Below are positions 45,796-54,509 of a stretch of DNA of 64,000 nt, one piece after another. The stretch comes from Chitinophagaceae bacterium. Lineage in GTDB: Bacteria > Bacteroidota > Bacteroidia > Chitinophagales > Chitinophagaceae. The notes below the pieces were generated by a model that searched no databases, was not told the DNA's origin, and saw nothing but the letters and a program-made list of their open reading frames with translations. The translations under genes and the position numbers were made by a program. Positions within the stretch are counted from its first letter, which is position 1; the number at the start of each line of letters is the position of its first letter. The stretch lies in NCBI GenBank assembly GCA_016720825.1, contig JADKJV010000027.1, positions 1 through 64,000 of the forward strand. Direction: 5' to 3'.

Positions 45796-48039
45796 TTATT
45801 TCTTTTTCAGGAATGTACCCCGCACTTCAGAACCTGCTGAAACCATTTTCACTACATACATACCTTCCGGTAAACGGTCAACCGGTACCGTTATGTTTCC
45901 GCTGCCGGCAGTTACATGATATGCTGCAACCTGGCGGCCATTCAAGTCAAACAGGTAAATCATCCCTTCTGTAAGTCCCGTTTTCAGTGTCAGGTGATCA
46001 TTTGCAGGATTGGGATATAACACCAGTGATCCGGTTACATCAAACTTTAATGTTACAACAGCTGAGTAAGCCATTTTACCGTCTGCATCAGTTTGCTTTA
46101 ACCGGTAATAATTGAGACCCGCAAATGGTTGTTTATCATAAAATATATAGGAACGGGCGGAGACAGACTGACCAGCTGCAGCTTTTTCACCAATGGGTTC
46201 AAACTGTTTTCCATCAGCAGAACGTTCAATTATAAATGAACGGGTATTATTTTCCGTTTGTGTTATCCAGGTTAATCTTGCCTGTTCGCCGGATTTTACT
46301 GCATCAAATTTCACGAGTGTGGAAGGCAGGAAAATAAAAGAAGGAAGTGTATATCCTGCTGCTGTGAACCGGTTGTAGATCTTTTGTCTTTCCGCATTGG
46401 TATAATGCAGGTTTTGGGCAGCCAGGAACACAGCATTGGCAGCATCATTTTGTGAAGAAGTACTGTTGGTCATACCCAAACCAGTCCAGAATGCCTTGTC
46501 GGCTTTTTGACGACCGATATCATCCCAGATTTTCATCATAGCGGTAGCCCATATTTGTCCGTCGGTATGGATCGCATTGACTAACCCACCCGGATAAATA
46601 GCTGCATAGTTCACCACCCGTCCAGGCCAGAAAGGATTATGCCCGTCCCAGTTAAACGTCCAGTTATAAGCAGCATCTGCCGGCACCCAGCCTCCTTTGA
46701 AACGGCTGTAAGAAGCTGCCCAGTAGTCGCCAGTTCCTTCGCTTAATCCATTCACCTGTGACAATCCACCACTTGTTACCCAGTCATGAATACCATGACC
46801 CAGTTCATGGATCACCACATCGGCATCTTCTGCATCATCCACACCACCTTCACCAAATGCCAGTTGGCCACTGCCACCCAAATAATGTGAATTATCTGCC
46901 CCGCTTAAACCGGAAGGATCAAACTTTACACCGCCAATATATTGATACGGCATGATCGGCAGGCCCAATGTGGTGTTCAGGTACCGCATGGACTGGTCTA
47001 TGAGATAATAAGTATTTACCGCTTCGAAATTATCTGCATTGCGGTCAAATGCAAAAGTTGATGTAGCCTGCGTAAACAATCCTTTATTTGGTGCTTCAAA
47101 ATCAGCAATAGCAGCATAAGGCCCCACGAGAGAGAATACACCGGCGCTTTGTGTGATATCTAACAGCGTTACTGATTGCAGCTGGGCTGTCAGTACTGCA
47201 GCATTTGCATCACTTCCGTCTACATAAGATCCGCCATAGGCCGCATGAGCGGTGGTGAGCGGGTCAGGAGCAAATACGTTACCGGTTCCATTCACCAAAA
47301 CCTGTGGCCTGTATGCATAAGGGCCTTTAGGAAGTGCGGGTTGTTTTTTACTATGATGATATGCCGCCACATCCCTGACTTGTAATAATGTGCCGGATTT
47401 TGCATCCACATAAGCCTCCCAGTCACCCAACGGATCAACCGCAGTAATATTCACCCGGTAAACCAGGTAATCCTGCTGTCCGTGATGCAGTACCATCAAT
47501 TCAGTTGATTCATATGAAACATCACCGCGAAGATCAATTCGGGTAGCCAGTTGTGTACGGGCAGCTGAGCGGCTGATAACTGGTGTGACATCCTGCAAAT
47601 GGATTCCGTATTCAAATCCGTTCATGATAAAATCAACTACATTCCCGTCACTGATATGCACGGTTACTTCTGCATTTTTATTCACAGGCAATCCCTTCCA
47701 GGTTTGACGGAGCCGGACAGTTATACCGGCTTCATCGGTGCGTATTTTATGCAAACGAAGATTTTCAAGATCAGCCTCTGTAAATCCAAATATATTCTTA
47801 CTCACAGAAAGGTATTCCCTGGCCATGGATTCAGGGCTTCCTGCATTCACACGGAAATAGGCATTATAAACTGCCACAGGATGACCAGTTCTGGCTGCCA
47901 CCCGCATATTCCCCTGTATGGCCCAATTATCATTTTCAGCGGGCATTAACTGTTCAAAAGAGCGTGTTGCAACAGGCTTCTGCGCTATTGTAGTCAGGGC
48001 GCATAAGACAGTGAAGCAGGCAATTAAAATACGATTCAT
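45796..48039 (-). CDS. Secreted M36-type metallopeptidase with type IX sorting domain
   Basis: A 747-residue exported zinc peptidase of the fungalysin (M36) class. ATG 48039 opens a signal peptide (MNRILIACFTVLCALTTIAQ), followed by a propeptide-like region with LRQTWKGLPVNKNAEVTVHI. The catalytic motif is DVVIHELGHGIHDW, with GLSEGTGDYWAASYS downstream supplying the third ligand. The C-terminal 90 residues (LVLYPNPANDHLTLKTGLTEG, then LPEGMYVVKMVSAG) form a type IX secretion sorting domain, so it is exported by the system that PorQ belongs to. Some 17 codons upstream of 48039 are not needed. Confidence 0.92.
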   Translation of the reverse strand: MNRILIACFTVLCALTTIAQKPVATRSFEQLMPAENDNWAIQGNMRVAARTGHPVAVYNAYFRVNAGSPESMAREYLSVSKNIFGFTEADLENLRLHKIRTDEAGITVRLRQTWKGLPVNKNAEVTVHISDGNVVDFIMNGFEYGIHLQDVTPVISRSAARTQLATRIDLRGDVSYESTELMVLHHGQQDYLVYRVNITAVDPLGDWEAYVDAKSGTLLQVRDVAAYHHSKKQPALPKGPYAYRPQVLVNGTGNVFAPDPLTTAHAAYGGSYVDGSDANAAVLTAQLQSVTLLDITQSAGVFSLVGPYAAIADFEAPNKGLFTQATSTFAFDRNADNFEAVNTYYLIDQSMRYLNTTLGLPIMPYQYIGGVKFDPSGLSGADNSHYLGGSGQLAFGEGGVDDAEDADVVIHELGHGIHDWVTSGGLSQVNGLSEGTGDYWAASYSRFKGGWVPADAAYNWTFNWDGHNPFWPGRVVNYAAIYPGGLVNAIHTDGQIWATAMMKIWDDIGRQKADKAFWTGLGMTNSTSSQNDAANAVFLAAQNLHYTNAERQKIYNRFTAAGYTLPSFIFLPSTLVKFDAVKSGEQARLTWITQTENNTRSFIIERSADGKQFEPIGEKAAAGQSVSARSYIFYDKQPFAGLNYYRLKQTDADGKMAYSAVVTLKFDVTGSLVLYPNPANDHLTLKTGLTEGMIYLFDLNGRQVAAYHVTAGSGNITVPVDRLPEGMYVVKMVSAGSEVRGTFLKKK

Positions 48040-48120
48040 AATCAGCGTTTGGTTAAAAGAAAAAAATAAATATAATTTTTTGTGCGACAAAAAACAAAAT
48101 TCATGGATTGTATGTAATAA

Positions 48121-48147
48121 AAAAGGCCCCGGTATGCGGGGCCTTTT
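48121..48147 (-). terminator. Intrinsic terminator of the aconitase gene
   Basis: AAAAGGCCCC and GGGGCCTTTT form a 10-base-pair stem with a 7-base loop. On the minus strand it is followed by a T-rich tail, 20 bases past the stop at 48167. Confidence 0.9.
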
Positions 48148-48166
48148 GAATACCAGAATATTATAA

Positions 48167-50434
48167 TCATTTAAGGAACTGGCTGCGTATCACATTCAGC
48201 GCACCACCGGCACGGAACCATTCGATTTGCTGTTCGTTGTAAGTATGGTTCACGGCAAAACTGTCAGTGCCTCCATCTTTATGATTCAGTACCACGGTCA
48301 GCGGCTGGCCGGGTGTAAAGCTGGTCAGGCCTTTGATGTCGATGGTATCATCTTCCAGGACCTTATCATAATCTTCTTTATTGGCGAAGGTGAGTGCCAG
48401 CATGCCCTGTTTTTTCAGGTTGGTTTCGTGAATACGTGCAAAGCTGCGGACGAGGATCGCGCGGACACCGAGGTGACGGGGTTCCATCGCAGCATGTTCG
48501 CGGGATGAACCTTCACCATAGTTTTCATCACCTACCACAACAGAACCGATTCCTGCTGCTTTGTATGCACGGGCAGTGGCAGGTACGGGACCATATTCAC
48601 CGCTCAGCTGGTTTTTAACTGTATCTGTTTTTTCGTTGTAGAAATTGATTGCACCAATCAGCATATTGTTGCTGATATTATCGAGGTGACCGCGGAATTT
48701 CAGCCAGGGACCAGCCATAGAGATATGGTCAGTCGTACATTTTCCTTTGGCTTTGATCAGCAGTTTCAGTCCGGTGATATCCGTTCCTTCCCAGGCTGCA
48801 AAAGGCGCCAGTAACTGCAGGCGTTTGGAGTCATCATTCACCACAACCTGAACACCGGTACCATCAGCTGCGGGTGCCTGGTAGCCGGCATCTTCCACAT
48901 CAAAACCTTTGGGAGGTAATTCAAAACCTACGGGCTCTGACAGTTTTACTTTTTCACCTTTATCATTGGTGAGTGTATCGGTTAACGGATTGAATGCAAT
49001 GGATCCTGCGATGGCCATAGCAGTTACAATTTCAGGAGAGGCCACAAAAGCATGGGTGGACGCCAGACCGTCATTGCGTTTCGCAAAGTTCCTGTTAAAT
49101 GATGTGATGATGGTGTTCTTGCGGTTAGGATCGTCAATATGACGGGCCCATTGGCCGATACAGGGACCGCAGGCATTGGCCAGTACCACGCCACCTACAG
49201 ATTCAAAAGTATTGATGAAGCCATCGCGCTCGATGGTAAAACGAACCAGTTCAGAACCGGGAGTAATAGTGAACTCAGCATTTGCTTTCAGTCCTTTGGC
49301 CATCGCATCTTTCACGATAGAAGCACTGCGGCTGATATCTTCATAAGAAGAGTTTGTGCAGGAGCCAATCAATGCCACTTCCAGTTTTTCGGGCCAGCCG
49401 TTGGCTTTCACTGCTGCTGCCATTTTGGAAACGGGCGTTGCCAGGTCGGGTGTAAACGGACCGTTCACATAAGGTTCGAGCGTGCTCAGGTCGAGCTCTA
49501 ATACCTGGTCATAATATTTTGCGGGATCAGCATATACTTCAGCATCAGGACGAAGATGTTCACGTACACCATCAGCCAGGGCTGCTACTTCTGTGCGGCC
49601 GGTTGATTTCAGGTAATCACTCATCTTCTCATCATAAGCGAATAAAGAACAGGTAGCGCCGATTTCAGCACCCATGTTACAAACTGTTCCTTTACCGGTG
49701 GCGCTCATGTTGTCAGCACCTTCACCGAAATATTCAACGATTGCTCCGGTACCGCCTTTCACTGTTAATTGTCCGGCAACCCAGAGAATAACATCTTTAC
49801 AGCTTGTCCAGCCACTGAGTTTACCAGTCAGCTTCACACCGATTACTTTCGGCATTTTCAGTTCCCAGGGTAAACCGGCCATTACGTCCACTGCATCCGC
49901 ACCACCAACACCAATAGCCACCATACCCAAACCACCAGCGTTTGGTGTGTGTGAATCGGTGCCAATCATCATACCGCCGGGGAATGCATAATTCTCAAGT
50001 ACTACCTGGTGGATGATACCGGCTCCGGGTTTCCAGAATCCGATTCCGTATTTATTGGAAATGCTCGCGAGGAAATCATACACTTCTTTATTCGTTTCCA
50101 CCGCTTGTTGTAAATCTGTTTTAGCTCCGGCTTTAGCCTGGATCAGGTGATCGCAATGCACGGTTGAAGGAACCGCTACGGTGGATCTGCCGCAAGTCAT
50201 GAACTGGAGCAGTGCCATCTGTGCGGTGGCATCCTGCATCGCTACACGGTCGGGTGCGAAGTCAACATAATCCTTCCCGCGGGTGTATCCCGTTGCCGGA
50301 AGTGAACCATGCAGGTGTGCGTATAAAATCTTTTCAGTCAGTGTGAGCGGTTTGCCAATTAACTGACGGGCGGCGGCCACTTTAGCCGGAAGAGCGGCGT
50401 AAAGTTTTTTGATGAGGTCTAAATCGAATACCAT
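48167..50434 (-). CDS. Aconitate hydratase
   Basis: A 755-residue cytoplasmic [4Fe-4S] enzyme of the citrate cycle that isomerises citrate to isocitrate. The cluster Cys residues are in IGSCTNSSYED and NACGPCIGQW. Family signatures HQVVLENYAFPGG, GTDSHTPNAGGLGM and KCTTDHISMAGPW are present, and the C-terminal swivel domain has GDENYGEGSSREHAAMEPR. Length fits the mitochondrial-type AcnA of Bacteroidota. ATG 50434 is preceded by TAATTTTG at 50543-50536 on the minus strand, an acceptable -7 box. Monocistronic, with its own terminator. Confidence 0.96.
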   Translation of the reverse strand: MVFDLDLIKKLYAALPAKVAAARQLIGKPLTLTEKILYAHLHGSLPATGYTRGKDYVDFAPDRVAMQDATAQMALLQFMTCGRSTVAVPSTVHCDHLIQAKAGAKTDLQQAVETNKEVYDFLASISNKYGIGFWKPGAGIIHQVVLENYAFPGGMMIGTDSHTPNAGGLGMVAIGVGGADAVDVMAGLPWELKMPKVIGVKLTGKLSGWTSCKDVILWVAGQLTVKGGTGAIVEYFGEGADNMSATGKGTVCNMGAEIGATCSLFAYDEKMSDYLKSTGRTEVAALADGVREHLRPDAEVYADPAKYYDQVLELDLSTLEPYVNGPFTPDLATPVSKMAAAVKANGWPEKLEVALIGSCTNSSYEDISRSASIVKDAMAKGLKANAEFTITPGSELVRFTIERDGFINTFESVGGVVLANACGPCIGQWARHIDDPNRKNTIITSFNRNFAKRNDGLASTHAFVASPEIVTAMAIAGSIAFNPLTDTLTNDKGEKVKLSEPVGFELPPKGFDVEDAGYQAPAADGTGVQVVVNDDSKRLQLLAPFAAWEGTDITGLKLLIKAKGKCTTDHISMAGPWLKFRGHLDNISNNMLIGAINFYNEKTDTVKNQLSGEYGPVPATARAYKAAGIGSVVVGDENYGEGSSREHAAMEPRHLGVRAILVRSFARIHETNLKKQGMLALTFANKEDYDKVLEDDTIDIKGLTSFTPGQPLTVVLNHKDGGTDSFAVNHTYNEQQIEWFRAGGALNVIRSQFLK

Positions 50435-50535
50435 GTGGATAAATTGTCTTTTAATGAATAGATACTTTTAAAGCATCTGAAAACGTGAAAGCCTGATAAT
50501 CAGGCGTCCCCGGCGCAGGCAGCCGGATCGTGCCG

Positions 50536-50543
50536 CAAAATTA
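50536..50543 (-). promoter_or_regulatory. Candidate -7 box of the aconitase gene
   Basis: TAATTTTG on the minus strand matches TAnnTTTG; it lies about 100 bases ahead of the start, which would give a long leader. No clear -33 TTG was found. Confidence 0.4.
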
Positions 50544-50572
50544 GGAAAAAGGGGGCTTCCTGCCTCGGCTGA

Positions 50573-50605
50573 TTTGGGGGTTTCAGCGGGAATTTTCTAA
50601 ATTAG
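50573..50605 (+). promoter_or_regulatory. Candidate promoter of the pspC gene
   Basis: TTTG at 50573-50576, a 21-base spacer, then TAAATTAG at 50598-50605, one mismatch from TAnnTTTG. It ends only five bases before the ATG at 50610, so the transcript would be nearly leaderless. Confidence 0.35.
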
Positions 50606-50609
50606 TGGT

Positions 50610-50831
50610 ATGAAAAAGCTGAAAAGTTTTGTCGAGTGGAATGCTTTTGGCGTATGTACCGCAATTGGCAACAGAATGGGCATCGCCACCGGCAAAATCC
50701 GGCAGTATTTTATGCTGGCCTCCGTGCTGACGGTAGGCTCACCGATTATCATCTATATGGTACTGGCTTTCTGGCGGAATATGCGGAAGTATATGACGGC
50801 TGCGAAGAGAAATCCATGGTACTATTTGTAA
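50610..50831 (+). CDS. PspC domain protein
   Basis: A 73-residue protein: KKLKSFVEWNAFGVCTAIGNRMGIATGKIRQYFMLASVLTVG is the PspC-type start, with one or two membrane segments (SPIIIYMVLAFW). PspC proteins respond to inner-membrane stress in other phyla; function in this phylum is not established. It is divergent from aconitase and followed by a CACAAAG palindrome. Confidence 0.82.
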   Translation: MKKLKSFVEWNAFGVCTAIGNRMGIATGKIRQYFMLASVLTVGSPIIIYMVLAFWRNMRKYMTAAKRNPWYYL

Positions 50832-50843
50832 GGATAAATACAA

Positions 50844-50950
50844 AACCACAAAGCACAAAGAATACACAAAGGCCACAAGGGTAGAACCTTTGTGGCCTTT
50901 GTTTGTCCGAAGCCAGCAGGCGGGTGTATTTTTTTGTGCACTTTGTGGTT
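50844..50950. repeat. CACAAAG-family palindrome (fourth copy, with insertion)
   Basis: Left arm 50844-50880 (AACCACAAAGCACAAAGAATA, then CACAAAGGCCACAAGG) is inverted at 50888-50950, but the right arm carries an extra segment TTTGTCCGAAGCCAGCAGGCGGG. It lies between pspC and the M56 gene stop. Confidence 0.75.
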
Positions 50951-50966
50951 AAAAAAAGCTTACTCT

Positions 50967-52751
50967 TTACTGCACTGTTTTAATAATCATTGCCCCATTC
51001 TTACCCTTCTCCCCATATTTCTTTACTGCTTCTTCCGGTGTTAAAGTAACAATGTTATAATTCCCTTTCAGCTTCAGCGTCATTTCAGCAGCAGTAATTT
51101 CCTTTCCATCCAGGATAACGAGTTTTTGCCCGGCGGAAGCATCAGTTATTGTTTTATATCCCTGTACCACCCTTACTTCAGTAGGGCTGGTTACAGATAC
51201 ACTCCCTGTACCGGTGCCGGCGATAGTAACTGTAGCAGGCTCAGTGATGCTTACGGTTGCTGCGTGCTTTTTGGTGATAACAGCCACAACACCTGATTTA
51301 TATTCCTTTCCGTAGACTGCAATCGCTGCGTCACCTTTAAAAACATTGACGGTAGCAATATCATCCGGGGATATTTTATCTACATCTGCTTTACTGGTTT
51401 CTTTGCCATCCACGAAATAAACAGGCGTACCCGCAAAGGCAGCACCATTATTATCATTGTATGTATCAGCCACAGTTAATGGATAACCCTGTACCACTTT
51501 AACTTCTTTCAGGTCATTCAATGGATAACCTGCAACAACAATAGGTGCCTCACGGTAGCCTTCTACCTTAACCATTTTATCATTTTCTGCCGGTGGTGGC
51601 GGTGGTGGTGGTAATGGCGGTGGCGGCGGAATAGGCAGGAAACCATATTTGGAAAATACAACGTCCATTTCTTCTTTACGGTTCATATTGTATTTTTCTG
51701 ATTTACCGTTTTTGAGTTTGATGACCAGTGTATTGGTCGCCACACCATTGTTTTTGTTTTGCTGTACAGATATACCCTCCACTTCCGGATGCAGTTTGAG
51801 GAATTCTGCCATACTTGGCGCAGTGGTGTCTACATACCGGCCCGCTACAATTTCAGAGAGCTTAATTCCCTTTTTCACGGGGCTGTGATCATAATTCCTG
51901 AATGCAAGCAGTAACACTGCTGTTGCCGGGAGCAGGAATAACATCCGCAGCAATTGTTTCCTGGCACTTTTGTTTTTGTTCATCATGGCTATACGTTTTT
52001 TTAATGACGAAAAATTGAACCTTGTGGCTATACTATATGGACTTTGTCCCATTACTTTTAAAAGGAGATACTGGTATTCTTTTTTATCCATCCCATGCAC
52101 CAGCACCTGGTTGTCGGCTATGAATTCAAGATTCTGCCGGATCGCTTTTCGCAATAACCAGCTGAACGGATTAAACCAGGTAAGCAGGCAAAGCCATTCA
52201 GACCAGATGATATCAAATGTGTGACGCTGGCGTACATGTACAAATTCGTGGCGGATAATTTCTTTCAATTCTTCCTGCGTGTGCTGCTCACAGTTAATAT
52301 AAATCGCGTTACCGAATGAGAAAGGGATAATCTCTTCATTTAACTGGTAAATCTTCACTTTATCCCCGGAGAGATACACCCTTTTTTTCCGCAGCCTGCT
52401 GAATGAATACAGCTGTATACAAAAACGCAATCCCATAATAACGATACCAACGATTATCAGCAGAGACAAAACATTCCACCCAGTCCACGCACCACTATCT
52501 GCCCCCGGCAGTTTATTCCCCGCACCAATCAGCGGCACCCAGTTAATCACCGGGTTTGCCACCAGGTTATTATCCTGCAACATCGGATTGATGTCAATAA
52601 ACGGCATCACAAAACAAAGCATGGAGTACAACATCAAATACCACCGGTTCCAGTTATAAAACGTAAGCCGGTACAGGACGAAGCGGTAGAAGAGGTAGAC
52701 TACCGCGAGGCTGAGTGTTAATTTGAGAAGGTATGTAAATAAAAAGGGCAT
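50967..52751 (-). CDS. M56 (BlaR1-like) membrane peptidase with TonB-plug-like C-terminus
   Basis: A 594-residue sensor-type protein. About four membrane helices surround the M56 zinc motif IIRHEFVHVRQRHTFD near residue 165; the last helix (MLFLLPATAVLLLAF) is near 270. The periplasmic tail has a long poly-Pro segment near residue 380 and then two plug-like repeats: VYFVDGKETSKADVDKISP with VNVFKGDAAIAVYGKEYKSGVVAV, and LVILDGKEITAAE with AVKKYGEKGKNGAMIIKT. M56 proteins cleave BlaI-type repressors on sensing an envelope signal. The blaI gene lies directly upstream on the same strand. Confidence 0.9.
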   Translation of the reverse strand: MPFLFTYLLKLTLSLAVVYLFYRFVLYRLTFYNWNRWYLMLYSMLCFVMPFIDINPMLQDNNLVANPVINWVPLIGAGNKLPGADSGAWTGWNVLSLLIIVGIVIMGLRFCIQLYSFSRLRKKRVYLSGDKVKIYQLNEEIIPFSFGNAIYINCEQHTQEELKEIIRHEFVHVRQRHTFDIIWSEWLCLLTWFNPFSWLLRKAIRQNLEFIADNQVLVHGMDKKEYQYLLLKVMGQSPYSIATRFNFSSLKKRIAMMNKNKSARKQLLRMLFLLPATAVLLLAFRNYDHSPVKKGIKLSEIVAGRYVDTTAPSMAEFLKLHPEVEGISVQQNKNNGVATNTLVIKLKNGKSEKYNMNRKEEMDVVFSKYGFLPIPPPPPLPPPPPPPAENDKMVKVEGYREAPIVVAGYPLNDLKEVKVVQGYPLTVADTYNDNNGAAFAGTPVYFVDGKETSKADVDKISPDDIATVNVFKGDAAIAVYGKEYKSGVVAVITKKHAATVSITEPATVTIAGTGTGSVSVTSPTEVRVVQGYKTITDASAGQKLVILDGKEITAAEMTLKLKGNYNIVTLTPEEAVKKYGEKGKNGAMIIKTVQ

Positions 52752-52892
52752 TTTTGTTTATTTATTTGCTGTTGCTATCAGCTTTTAACTGCTAATACCA
52801 GTTACCATGTAACGATTGCAATTGGCGTGGTAGGAAATGCTATCAGCTTTCGTTAACCGGTAACAGCTAATGGCTAAATGCTAAGCCAATCC

Positions 52893-53246
52893 TCATTTCC
52901 TCTCAATCATCTGAATAATCTCCCTCAACTCCTCCGCCGACAACTTCTTCTGCTCCACAAAAAAATTCACCAGTTCCTTGTAAGAATTATCAAAATAATC
53001 CTTCACCACATAACCCATGAATTTTTTCTTGTAATCGTCTTCTGCAATAGCCGGTTTATATAAATAGGCATTCCCAACGAGGCGGCTTACTACAAATCCT
53101 TTCTTCTCCAGGTTCTTAATAGTAGAGGCAATCGTTGTATACGGAATACTGTCAGGCAGGTATTCCATAAACGACTTGATATTCCCTTCGCCGGTACGCC
53201 AAACAGCCTGCATGGCTTCCTCTTCCGCATGGGTGAGTTTTTCCAT
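52893..53246 (-). CDS. BlaI/MecI/CopY-family transcriptional repressor
   Basis: A 117-residue winged-helix repressor: KLTHAEEEAMQAVWRTGEGNIKSF, the HTH PYTTIASTIKNLEKKGFVVSRLVGNAYLYKP and a dimerisation helix. Family members dimerise on TACA-type dyads and are cleaved by a partner M56 peptidase, encoded next in this operon 141 bases downstream. Twin TACGAA-N3-TTCGTA dyads cover its own promoter, so negative autoregulation is likely. The intergenic gap holds a GCTATCAGCTTT direct repeat (52772 and 52838). Confidence 0.93.
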   Translation of the reverse strand: MEKLTHAEEEAMQAVWRTGEGNIKSFMEYLPDSIPYTTIASTIKNLEKKGFVVSRLVGNAYLYKPAIAEDDYKKKFMGYVVKDYFDNSYKELVNFFVEQKKLSAEELREIIQMIERK

Positions 53247-53249
53247 TTC

Positions 53250-53283
53250 TACGAAATTTTCGTAAACCTACGAATTTTTCGTA
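53250..53283. promoter_or_regulatory. Twin BlaI operators
   Basis: Two perfect dyads, TACGAA-ATT-TTCGTA at 53250-53264 and TACGAA-TTT-TTCGTA at 53269-53283, spaced 19 bases start to start. The first begins four bases ahead of the blaI ATG. They overlap the promoter listed at 53263-53293. Confidence 0.85.
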
Positions 53284-53293
53284 ACCGGCCAAA
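53263..53293 (-). promoter_or_regulatory. blaI promoter
   Basis: On the minus strand TTTG (53293-53290), a 19-base spacer, then TAGGTTTA (53270-53263), one mismatch from TAnnTTTG. One operator lies in the spacer and the other over the start of transcription, a classic repression layout. Confidence 0.65.
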
Positions 53294-53314
53294 TTTATTT
53301 TTGTTAAAAGCAGA

Positions 53315-54442
53315 TCAGATGAGTTCTTTTAGTTTAGCCACCACCGCATCCACTTCTGCCGGCGTGTTGTTTTTGCTGAAAGAAAAGCGGACAGTTACCA
53401 GGCTGGGGTTATTATTGATCGCCCGGATCACGTGGGAACTAATATCGGCCCCGCTGCTGCAAGCCGAACCGCCGGAAACACAGATCTGGTTCATATCCAG
53501 ATTGAAGAGTATCATTTCCGATTTCTCCGTCTTGGGAAATGCGGCACTTAATACAGTATATAAACAACGCCCTTCCTGGTCGCCGTTAAATACCACGCCT
53601 TTGATTTTGTCACGGAGTTGCTGTATCATATACGCTTTGAGCGCCATGATTTTTGCGCGGTCGGCTTCGAGATTAGCCATCGCCAGTTCAAGGGCTTTGG
53701 CAAAACCAATGATACCATATAAATTCTCCGTGCCGGCGCGCATATTGCGTTCCTGCCCACCGCCCAGTATAAACGGACGGGCTTTGATATTATCATTCAC
53801 ATATAAAATACCGGAACCTTTGGGACCATGGAATTTATGCCCGGCTGCACTGATAAAATGTACAGCTGTTTTCCGAAGGTCAAGCTGGTAATGCCCTACC
53901 GTTTGCACACAATCAGAATGGAAAATGGCATTGTATTTTTTACAAAGAACCCCTACGGCATCAATATCCAGCAGGTTTCCAATTTCATTATTGGCGTGCA
54001 TCAGGCTTACGAGGCATCGGCCTTCTGCGGCAGACAATTGTTCTTCCAGGTCATGCAGGTCCACATGCCCGTCAGGCAGCAGTTTAACATAACTCTGCGT
54101 CACCAATCCTTCATGTACATAATGCTCAGCGGTATGCAGCACCGCATGGTGTTCAACCGGTGATGTAATGATATGTGTACATCCCAGATCGCGGATAGAA
54201 GATAAAATAGCGGTGTTATTGCTTTCTGTTCCGCCGCTGGTGAAAAAGATTTCACCCGGATGTGCATTCAGGAGGCGGGCCACTGTTTTGCGGGCAGTTT
54301 CAATAGCCAGCCTGTTCTCACGGCCATAGGAATATATAGCAGACGGATTGCCGAATTGCTGCGTCATAAACGGCATCATGGCTTCCAGCACCTGCGGGTC
54401 ACGCGGAGTGGTCGCGGCATTATCAAAATAAATTCGATCCAT
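53315..54442 (-). CDS. Cysteine desulfurase (NifS/IscS-like)
   Basis: A 375-residue PLP enzyme that takes sulfur from cysteine for Fe-S clusters and thio-cofactors. It starts MDRIYFDNAATTPRDPQVL (ATG 54442 preferred to 54460), has FTSGGTESNNTAI, the PLP Lys in SAAGHKFHGPKGSGILYV, and the active-site Cys in ICVSGGSACSSG. It is shorter than E. coli IscS and fits the NifS-like group. No isc or suf scaffold gene is nearby, so its sulfur acceptor is unknown. Its start is 68 bases past the glmM stop on the same strand. Confidence 0.94.
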   Translation of the reverse strand: MDRIYFDNAATTPRDPQVLEAMMPFMTQQFGNPSAIYSYGRENRLAIETARKTVARLLNAHPGEIFFTSGGTESNNTAILSSIRDLGCTHIITSPVEHHAVLHTAEHYVHEGLVTQSYVKLLPDGHVDLHDLEEQLSAAEGRCLVSLMHANNEIGNLLDIDAVGVLCKKYNAIFHSDCVQTVGHYQLDLRKTAVHFISAAGHKFHGPKGSGILYVNDNIKARPFILGGGQERNMRAGTENLYGIIGFAKALELAMANLEADRAKIMALKAYMIQQLRDKIKGVVFNGDQEGRCLYTVLSAAFPKTEKSEMILFNLDMNQICVSGGSACSSGADISSHVIRAINNNPSLVTVRFSFSKNNTPAEVDAVVAKLKELI

Positions 54443-54509
54443 AATAGAATTGCCGGGCAATCGTTGGTGACCTCAAAGATAAGGCTTCAGCCAAAAACTG
54501 TTCCGGGCT

